Assembly: GCA_963724625.1 (NCBI GenBank)
Contig: CAVRVO010000027.1
Span: 1 to 20,380 of the forward strand
Direction: 5' to 3'
DNA length: 20,380 bases
Source of the DNA: DATBVX01 sp963724625
Lineage (GTDB): Bacteria > Pseudomonadota > Gammaproteobacteria > Steroidobacterales > Steroidobacteraceae
How positions within the stretch are numbered: the stretch's first letter is position 1; each line of letters starts with the position of its first letter. Under the pieces are notes generated by a model. The model did no database searches. It saw only the letters and a program-made list of their open reading frames with translations, and was not told the DNA's origin. The position numbers and the translations under genes were made by a program. Below, one piece after another: positions 14,473 through 20,380 of this stretch.

Positions 14473-17193
14473 CTAGAATTCGTAGCGCAGCGCCAGGGTA
14501 GTCCGCCGTCCGTTCAGCTCGTAGCCTCGGTTATATCCGAGATTGTCCGTGCGTATCAGGGGTTCGTCGGTGAGGTTGGTTACCCCCAGTGTCACAGCGA
14601 ACTTGTCAGTGAAGTTGAAGCGCGCGGACAAGTCGAGCTGTGCATAGTCATCTCCAAACTCGCCATCGCCGAAATAGCTGCTCTGATCGTAGACGAAGTC
14701 ATCTCTGTAGTTATAGGCCAGATACGCACCGAAGCGCGGCTTCTCGAAGTACACGATTGCGTTGTAGCTATTCTTCGACACACCGGGCAATGGCAGCGAC
14801 GGGCCGCCGGCCACCACCGAGATTTCGCCGGCGTCAATGTACGTATAGTTGAGGAGGACGCCAAAGCCATCAAAAGGCGCGGGCAGGAATGTGAAGGGCT
14901 GCTGATAGCCCACTTCGACGCCTTTGAGTGTCGTGTTCGCACCATTGTCGGGTTGGAAATGAGTGAACTCGATATCCGTCGTGCCACCGCCGTTCGCCAG
15001 TTGCACCGTGTGAGTCTCGAGGCTGCTGGTCGAAACAATGAAATTCTTCACGTCCTTATAAAAGAACGCGAGTGACAGCAAGCTCTCCTGATTGAAATAC
15101 CATTCCAGTGAAACATCAAATTGATCCGCCAGGTACGGATCGACATCGGGGTTGCCGGAAGTGATCGTGCGGACATTGGCGTTGACGACCGTCGTCGGCG
15201 TAATCACGCCCAGATCCGGACGGGAAAGGACGCGCGCCGCCGCGAAGCGCGCAACCAGGTCTTCTGTAAGGCCGACACGCACATTCAAGCTGGGCAGCCA
15301 GTTGTTGTAAGTGCGGTCAATTGTCGTTGGTGTAGCTTCCGGTACAAAGGTCACCGCGCCACCCTGGTCGAAGATGATCTGGCTGAAGTCCGGTACAAAG
15401 CCAAAGGTCTCTTGATCAGTCCGGACGTACCGCACTCCAATGTTTCCGGACACACGCCCGTCGGCAAACTTGAAATTGCCGCGGAGATATGCGGCGGCCA
15501 ACTCCTCCTGAACATTCGAAACAGATGTCGGAAAGCTCACCGGAGGAAACAGCCCGACAAGGTCGGAGAGCGGGACGTCCGCGAGCAAAGCGTTTGGATC
15601 GGCGGACAGCCAAGTTTTCGGGAAAGATGACCCGCCGTCATAGCCAGACAGATAGCCGGAATCGCCGAATTCACGCATCCACCGCGCACCGTTGAAACTT
15701 CCACCCTCGCTGACCGGGTCGAAGGCTACCCCTAACAGCGCCGCGAGATCCTCCGCGCCAACCTGAATGAAGTTGCTATGCGTCGAATGCTCACGCTTGC
15801 CCCAGCTTGCACCGAATCCAAGCGTATCCATCCACCCGTCCATGCTGTACTTGACGTCGAACCGGACATCGCGGGTTTCATCCTCGGTTGGCTCATCCAG
15901 AGGACCGTTGAAGCCGATGGCGCGATAGTCGTTAGCATCGAATTGGTCAAAGCCACGCTGATACGTAAGGTCGGGTATCCCCGAAGGGTCATTGGTGAAA
16001 TCGTAGGAAACTCTGGCTCGCCCGATAACTTCGAGCGATAGCGAGGAGATCTTGCGTTTCGACTGGCCATAGGACACTTCGCCATCAAACGTCCAATCGC
16101 CCACGGCGTACGTACCGCCCAGACCCCACGCCCTCAGCTCATCCTCTTCCTGACCAGTTCTTGCGTTGTTGCGATGATCGACGCCATCTGAGTCCAGGGA
16201 AATCAGCGCGCCGTTTCCATCCTGGATGCTTGCGACGACCGGCCCGAGATTGTTCGTGAAGCGATGCGAGTTCACCGGGAACAGCGCGTCAGTGTCGAAC
16301 TTCGAGAACAGAATGTCGGCGCGCCCTTCGAACGCATCACTTGGACGAAACTGAAGCGAAGCCATCACGCTCTTGCGCTCACGATCTCCCAAGTCCATGC
16401 CATAGTTCGACGCGTGGTTGAACCGAAAAGTATCGTTGAAGTCACCGTCGACGTTGTAGTCCAGTTGCGGCACTCGGTTCGCTTCGACGCCATTTTCGAA
16501 ACCGAAAGCCTCGAATCTCTCTACCTGCAGGTCGCGCTTGCTGTAGTCAATGCCAAATGCAAGGCCGACCCGATCCTCCGCAAAGGTGTCAGAGAAAAAC
16601 GCTGAGACGTGGGGCTGGACAGAATCCGGATTGCTTTCGTGGATGGCTTCAGCGTTTACGACCGCTCGGCGACCTCCGATGTCTAGGGGCTTCGCCGTCA
16701 GGACATCAATCGTCGCCGCGATACCGCCATCGAGAGAATCAGCGGTAGGCGACTTGGCGACTTGCAACGCGCTAACAAAGTCTGCGGAAAGGATGGTGAA
16801 GTCGAAATTTCGTGAGCCGCTGGCCGTTGGCAAATATCGACCGTTGTACAGTAGTTGTGTGAATTTCGGATCGAGCCCGCGCACGCTCACCAACTGTCCC
16901 TCGCCCTTGCTCCTCGTTATCTGTACGCCGGTGATACGTTGAAGCGATTCCGCCATGTTCTGCTGCGGGAACTTGCCGATGTCTTCAGCCACGATCGAAT
17001 CGCTGACGATGTCCGCATCGCGTTTGGCCCCGACGGATTCCGCCAAGCTGTAGCGAATGCCGGTCACCTCGACCTTTTCTATTACCGCCTCACCTGCTGG
17101 CGCTCCCTGCGCGTGGGCTGACATCGCACTCCACAGCAGTCCTGCTATCACCAGAGCGCTATTGATTAAACCCGCGAGTGCCGACTTGTGCAT
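14473..17193 (-). CDS. TonB-dependent outer-membrane receptor
   Basis: Outer-membrane receptor for energy-driven uptake, probably of fucosylated oligosaccharides. It has 906 residues. The signal peptide is cleaved after SAHA (28). A TonB-box-like VIEKVEVTG (37-45) is followed by the plug: IVAEDIGKFPQQNMAESLQRITGVQITR, then VSVRGLDPKFTQLLYNGR and the plug end GIAATIDVLTAKPL. The remainder is a barrel of alternating aromatic strands ending in TLALRYEF with a terminal phenylalanine. The N-terminal pattern is that of the large receptor group (TIGR01782 type) abundant in Xanthomonadales and Caulobacterales. No SusD-like partner is present. The start at 17193 is supported by GGAGGGGG just upstream. 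The gene heads the seven-gene minus-strand operon, so the whole catabolic pathway probably answers to its promoter. Confidence 0.95.
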   Translation of the reverse strand: MHKSALAGLINSALVIAGLLWSAMSAHAQGAPAGEAVIEKVEVTGIRYSLAESVGAKRDADIVSDSIVAEDIGKFPQQNMAESLQRITGVQITRSKGEGQLVSVRGLDPKFTQLLYNGRYLPTASGSRNFDFTILSADFVSALQVAKSPTADSLDGGIAATIDVLTAKPLDIGGRRAVVNAEAIHESNPDSVQPHVSAFFSDTFAEDRVGLAFGIDYSKRDLQVERFEAFGFENGVEANRVPQLDYNVDGDFNDTFRFNHASNYGMDLGDRERKSVMASLQFRPSDAFEGRADILFSKFDTDALFPVNSHRFTNNLGPVVASIQDGNGALISLDSDGVDHRNNARTGQEEDELRAWGLGGTYAVGDWTFDGEVSYGQSKRKISSLSLEVIGRARVSYDFTNDPSGIPDLTYQRGFDQFDANDYRAIGFNGPLDEPTEDETRDVRFDVKYSMDGWMDTLGFGASWGKREHSTHSNFIQVGAEDLAALLGVAFDPVSEGGSFNGARWMREFGDSGYLSGYDGGSSFPKTWLSADPNALLADVPLSDLVGLFPPVSFPTSVSNVQEELAAAYLRGNFKFADGRVSGNIGVRYVRTDQETFGFVPDFSQIIFDQGGAVTFVPEATPTTIDRTYNNWLPSLNVRVGLTEDLVARFAAARVLSRPDLGVITPTTVVNANVRTITSGNPDVDPYLADQFDVSLEWYFNQESLLSLAFFYKDVKNFIVSTSSLETHTVQLANGGGTTDIEFTHFQPDNGANTTLKGVEVGYQQPFTFLPAPFDGFGVLLNYTYIDAGEISVVAGGPSLPLPGVSKNSYNAIVYFEKPRFGAYLAYNYRDDFVYDQSSYFGDGEFGDDYAQLDLSARFNFTDKFAVTLGVTNLTDEPLIRTDNLGYNRGYELNGRRTTLALRYEF

Positions 17194-17195
17194 AT

Positions 17196-17203
17196 CCCCC
17201 TCC
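17196..17203 (-). promoter_or_regulatory. Strong ribosome binding site of the TonB receptor gene
   Basis: GGAGGGGG on the minus strand directly before the ATG at 17193. It rules out the longer reading that stays open to 17355. Confidence 0.75.
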
Positions 17204-17300
17204 AAGTGCGGGTGTGCCTCAGGCGTACACCCAAGATTTCTGGTTCGCGCGCCGACGGGCGGTGTCACCGACCGCCACGTCACATAACCAAAACGATACG

Positions 17301-17341
17301 TTGTTTTGTATATGAATACACCTTCCATATATAAAATACAA
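17301..17341. promoter_or_regulatory. Overlapping divergent promoters, TonB receptor operon and hydrolase pair
   Basis: AT-rich island within the 248-nt space between the two divergent genes. On the minus strand TTGTAT (17336-17341) and TATTCA (17313-17318) lie 17 bp apart and fit a sigma-70 promoter for the receptor operon. On the plus strand TTGTAT (17306-17311) and TATAAA (17330-17335) lie 18 bp apart and could serve the hydrolase genes. The two overlap, so a single bound regulator could control both directions. ATATATAAAATAC (17327-17339) nearly repeats a sequence upstream of fucP. Confidence 0.45.
17307..17320. promoter_or_regulatory. Palindromic operator candidate TGTAT-N4-ATACA
   Basis: TGTATATGAATACA has perfect 5-bp arms and a 4-bp centre. 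It covers the proposed -10 of the receptor promoter and the -35 of the opposite promoter, a position suited to repression. On the minus strand it contains TTCATAT, also found at 5310-5316 upstream of fucP. The binding protein is not known. Confidence 0.45.
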
Positions 17342-17441
17342 TATTCGAGTAGCAAACATCAGGATGGCGACTTTGGCTATTTGAAGCTCCGGACTCGGGC
17401 TCCATGCGGCGAGTTCTCGGCAGCTGCGAAAGGAGAGATGG

Positions 17442-18788
17442 ATGAAATTCAACTTGCGCACGCTGGCGCTGACGGCGGGTCTATGTTTCCTGAGTCGACC
17501 AATTCACGGAGCGGGAAGATACCTCGAGGTTGAGTACCCGCCGTCGACTGCAACCAACCAACTGCAGATTGGCGTCACATACACGATGTGGATTCCCGAC
17601 GACGTCGCCCGATTCCGCTGCGTCATCATTCATCAACACGGCGCGGGAAGAACAGCGGCTGAAAAGGGAGCCACGGCCGCGTACGACTTACATTGGCAGG
17701 CGCTGGCGAAGAAGTGGGACTGCGCACTGCTCGGTCCCTCATATCACGTTCTGACGGATGCAACTGACGCTTCCCCCGGGGGATCCGAACTCTGGTTCGA
17801 TCCACGGCGTGGCTCGGACCAAACCTTCCTCAGGGCACTCGACGAGTTGTCGGCGCAGGCGAAGCATCCGGAGCTTGCGACTGTGCCGTGGGCTCTGTGG
17901 GGACACTCGGGAGGCGGCATCTGGTCAGACGTGATGACGACCCTGCATCCGGAGCGCGTGGCTGCCGTGTTCCTGCGGTCCGGCTCTTTCCGGGACCGGC
18001 CAGGCTTCCCGCAGCTCGAGACGCCGGCCGCCGCTTTCGCGGTCCCAGTCATGGGAAACGCCGGCGTGAAAGAACAGGACCGCAGCGCATGGATCACGAC
18101 TCTCGCGAGGATCCGCGAATATCGCAGCAAGGGCGGCCCGGCCGGATTTGCTCCCGATCCACGAACGGGCCATGAGACCGGCGACTCGCGTTATCTGGCG
18201 ATTCCTTACTTTGACACCTGCCTCGCCATGCGCCTACCGGCCAAGGGCAGCAATGATCAAACCCTCAAGCCGATGGACATGAGCAAGGCTTGGCTGGCGC
18301 CCTTCCTTGGCCAGACGGCTGTGCCGCGTTCTTCTTATAAGGGCAACCCTCTTGAAGCTGTCTGGCTGCCTGACGAAGAGCTAGCCAAGATCTGGATCGA
18401 GTACGTCAAGAACGGAACGATTGCTGACGTGACTCCACCGCGTCCACCGTTCAACGTTCGGGTCACGTCCATGGGTAACGGGGGCAATGAAATCACGTGG
18501 GACGCCGAGACCGACTTCGAAAGTGGTGTTGGCGGGTTCTTCGTCATGCGCGACGATCAAGCGCTCGCCCGTCTGCCAGCAATGATCCCACTTGGGGTGT
18601 ATGGACGCCCATTGTTCCAGGGGCTGTCGTATCACGACACCCCGGAGGGACCGCCCGCTCCTCCGGAGATGCGTTACCTCGACGTCTCCGCCAAACCGGG
18701 CGAGAAACACACCTACAGCATTCTGACCGTTAACAGCGCAGGCGTAACGTCAGAGCCATCCGCTGGGGTTCTGATTCCTTGGCCGTGA
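17442..18788 (+). CDS. Secreted alpha/beta hydrolase with C-terminal FN3-like domain
   Basis: 448 residues; signal peptide MKFNLRTLALTAGLCFLSRPIHGAG cleaved at about residue 23. The hydrolase fold shows VIIHQHGAGR (62-70, oxyanion-hole region), ALWGHSGGGIWSD with S156 as nucleophile, and RTGHETGDSR (241-250) with H244 as probable catalytic histidine; the acid residue is not clear to me. After PPRPPFNVRV (332-341) the tail looks like a fibronectin type III-like domain (ITWDAETDFESGVGGFFVMRD, YSILTVNSAGVTSEPS). AGGAG lies 6 nt before the ATG. It is divergent from the receptor operon and followed after 20 nt by a second hydrolase gene. An esterase removing acyl groups from the glycan is a reasonable guess; no substrate can be read from the sequence. 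Part of its 5' end exists as a decayed copy at 3845. Confidence 0.85.
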   Translation: MKFNLRTLALTAGLCFLSRPIHGAGRYLEVEYPPSTATNQLQIGVTYTMWIPDDVARFRCVIIHQHGAGRTAAEKGATAAYDLHWQALAKKWDCALLGPSYHVLTDATDASPGGSELWFDPRRGSDQTFLRALDELSAQAKHPELATVPWALWGHSGGGIWSDVMTTLHPERVAAVFLRSGSFRDRPGFPQLETPAAAFAVPVMGNAGVKEQDRSAWITTLARIREYRSKGGPAGFAPDPRTGHETGDSRYLAIPYFDTCLAMRLPAKGSNDQTLKPMDMSKAWLAPFLGQTAVPRSSYKGNPLEAVWLPDEELAKIWIEYVKNGTIADVTPPRPPFNVRVTSMGNGGNEITWDAETDFESGVGGFFVMRDDQALARLPAMIPLGVYGRPLFQGLSYHDTPEGPPAPPEMRYLDVSAKPGEKHTYSILTVNSAGVTSEPSAGVLIPWP

Positions 18789-18808
18789 TCCGGAAAGGAC
18801 CGAGGATC

Positions 18809-20347
18809 ATGAACAGTTCAAAAGCACATTTGCGGTCCGGTCTGAAGTTGTTCATCGCTGCGGCCATCGTTTGGACTTCCAGCAACGCCACGGCAGCGGA
18901 CGTGTATGTCCCCTTCGAAGGCGAGAAGACCACTTGGCACGAAGGGTTCGACCGCTATGACTTCATCATGGACGATGCCACTGGGGCGATCACGCCAATG
19001 ACGGCCCCGGCGAGCGAAGTGACGAGCTTCGGAATCGACGTGACCATAAAGGATGGCAAGCGCCGCGGCGTCGTCGTCGTCCCCAAGAAGGCGGCGCCCG
19101 GCAATCCGTGGTCATGGCAAGCCTGCTATTGGGATCACCAGCCTCAAACCGAAGTCGAGCTACTGAGACGCGGCTTTCACATCGCCTTTTTAGCGCCCGA
19201 CCCGGGCAGACAGGGCAAGGCGTGGGACCGTTGGTACAGGTTCCTGACGGAAGAGCACGGCTTGGCGAAGAAAGCGGCCTTCGTCGGGATGAGCAAGGGC
19301 GGAGTCAATGAGTTCAACTGGGGTGGGGCCAACCCAGACAAAGTCGCGGCCATCTACGCGGACAACCCGGCACTCTACGACGACGATTACGTCAAGATTC
19401 GGGTGCTGGCCCAACATGACATACCTCTGCTGCACGTCGTGGGCACCGAAGATTTTGTGCTGCCGTACACGATGGCGGTGGAGAAGATGTATCACCAGTT
19501 GGGCGGCTCAATCACCGTGATCATGAAGGAAGGCCATGCACATCACCCGCACAGTCTCGTAGATCCGACGCCGATCGCGGACTGGATCGAGCAGCACATG
19601 CATCCGGTGGAAGCGAACCGGCCAGCGTTCGCCGATTCAACCTACACCAAGACGCACTATTACAGCGTCGAGAGTTCATACGTCTACCTGAAGAAGGAGG
19701 ATACGTACGCCACCGTGCGCGGACCGGGATACGTTCCCTCCTACGATCGCTATACAAGTCCGGGGACTGGTGACTTCCACATGGATGCGATGTCGATCGT
19801 GGTTCCGCAGAAGCCGGCACCGGGCAAGCCGTGGATGTTTCATCCGAGCTTTCTCGAGCCCGACTCGACGGTGGCTATGGCGCTACTGGCCAAGGGCTAC
19901 TACATCGTGCTGCCGCCCATCTCGGGATCGGGGGCCGTGCAAGAGCGATGGGATGAGATCTATCAGCGGATGGTCGACAACGGATTTTCGACGAAGGTCG
20001 TGATGGAGGGGACCGGGGCGAAGGCGGGCGAGTCGTACGCGTGGGCAATCGCGAACCCGGACAAAGTCTCGGCGATTTACGCTCGGAATCCCCTCCTCGT
20101 CAGCAAGATGTCGAAGACGCCGCCGATCGACAACCTGGCGCCGCTGGCCAAGGCCGGCGTGCCAATTCTGCACGACTGCGGGAGTCTCGACCCGTGGCTG
20201 AAGGACCAGACACGGGTGGTGGAGAAGCGGTACAAGGAACTTGGGGGGAAGATCACCGTGCTGGTGACCGAGGGCGAGGGTCACTTTCCGCTGTCGCGCA
20301 AGGATCCGAAGCCGGTGGTTGATTTCATCTTGAGTCACCAGCGGTAG
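18809..20347 (+). CDS. Secreted tandem alpha/beta-hydrolase-fold protein, second domain lacking serine
   Basis: 512 residues with a signal peptide (cleavage after NATAA, about residue 30). Two homologous halves are seen. Half one (about 75-265) has RRGVVVVPKKAAPGNPWSW, AFVGMSKGGVNEFNWGGANPDKVAAIYADNP with nucleophile S162, VVGTEDFVLP with D215, and KEGHAHHPHS with H243 or a nearby histidine. Half two (about 325-510) has MSIVVPQKPAPGKPWMF, GTGAKAGESYAWAIANPDKVSAIYARNP, CGSLDPW with D461, and GEGHFPLS with H492. Its GxSxGG equivalent is GTGAKAG, so the serine is absent. The start at 18809 is chosen for the signal peptide and for AAAGGA 9 nt upstream (18794-18799). It lies 20 nt after the previous hydrolase gene, one transcript. 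An esterase role is inferred from the fold; the substrate is unknown. Confidence 0.85.
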   Translation: MNSSKAHLRSGLKLFIAAAIVWTSSNATAADVYVPFEGEKTTWHEGFDRYDFIMDDATGAITPMTAPASEVTSFGIDVTIKDGKRRGVVVVPKKAAPGNPWSWQACYWDHQPQTEVELLRRGFHIAFLAPDPGRQGKAWDRWYRFLTEEHGLAKKAAFVGMSKGGVNEFNWGGANPDKVAAIYADNPALYDDDYVKIRVLAQHDIPLLHVVGTEDFVLPYTMAVEKMYHQLGGSITVIMKEGHAHHPHSLVDPTPIADWIEQHMHPVEANRPAFADSTYTKTHYYSVESSYVYLKKEDTYATVRGPGYVPSYDRYTSPGTGDFHMDAMSIVVPQKPAPGKPWMFHPSFLEPDSTVAMALLAKGYYIVLPPISGSGAVQERWDEIYQRMVDNGFSTKVVMEGTGAKAGESYAWAIANPDKVSAIYARNPLLVSKMSKTPPIDNLAPLAKAGVPILHDCGSLDPWLKDQTRVVEKRYKELGGKITVLVTEGEGHFPLSRKDPKPVVDFILSHQR

Positions 20348-20380
20348 GTGCCGTCGGCCTGGTGCCGCAGCGAACGGCGT

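Noticed and set aside
14473..17193. SusC/SusD-type uptake pair
   Set aside because: No SusD-like lipoprotein gene is present next to the receptor, and the receptor N-terminus is of the proteobacterial type without the SusC carboxypeptidase-like extension.
17194..17355. 54-residue N-terminal extension of the TonB receptor
   Set aside because: It would place the signal peptide internally and cover the promoter region. The ATG at 17193 has a very strong ribosome binding site and a standard signal peptide.

Overview
The window is a nearly self-contained locus for taking up and breaking down L-fucose from fucosylated glycans. It looks proteobacterial. It has a TonB-dependent receptor without a SusD partner, Sec signal peptides, G+C-rich coding sequence, and a fucose pathway of the Xanthomonas campestris type, with L-fuconate dehydratase instead of isomerase, kinase and aldolase. 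The receptor N-terminus resembles the large receptors of Xanthomonadales and related Gammaproteobacteria. The genus cannot be told from the sequence.

Layout. (1) Left minus-strand group, 3666 down to 4: a divergent GH29-like secreted protein, a canonical secreted GH29 alpha-L-fucosidase, and an IclR-family regulator. (2) Plus-strand transport group, 3920-7043: an MFS permease of ACS type, the fucose:proton symporter FucP, and a RhaM-type mutarotase. (3) Right minus-strand operon, 17193 down to 7065: TonB-dependent receptor, beta-helix/PDZ protein resembling GH141 fucosidases, aldo/keto reductase, amidohydrolase lactonase, SDR dehydrogenase, a frameshifted fumarylacetoacetate-hydrolase-family gene, and L-fuconate dehydratase. 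Several genes overlap by 4 nt. (4) Right plus-strand pair, 17442-20347: two secreted alpha/beta-hydrolase-fold proteins, one with a C-terminal FN3-like domain and one with two tandem hydrolase domains.

Inferred working. The receptor imports fucosylated oligosaccharides. Up to three structurally different exo-enzymes release L-fucose, and the two hydrolases may remove ester groups. FucP brings fucose into the cytoplasm and the mutarotase equilibrates its anomers. The aldo/keto reductase oxidises it to the lactone and the amidohydrolase opens this to L-fuconate. FucD dehydrates that to 2-keto-3-deoxy-L-fuconate, the SDR oxidises it, and the FAH-family hydrolase would give pyruvate and L-lactate. 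That last gene carries a one-base frameshift as read here.

Most notable items: the frameshift in the last catabolic gene; a decayed copy of the esterase gene's 5' end directly upstream of the MFS gene; a GH29-like protein that keeps the WFDG nucleophile motif but lacks the HHDGF motif; and a tandem hydrolase whose second half has lost the nucleophile serine. No RNA genes, CRISPR arrays or insertion sequences were seen. No gene-free stretch exceeds about 260 bases.
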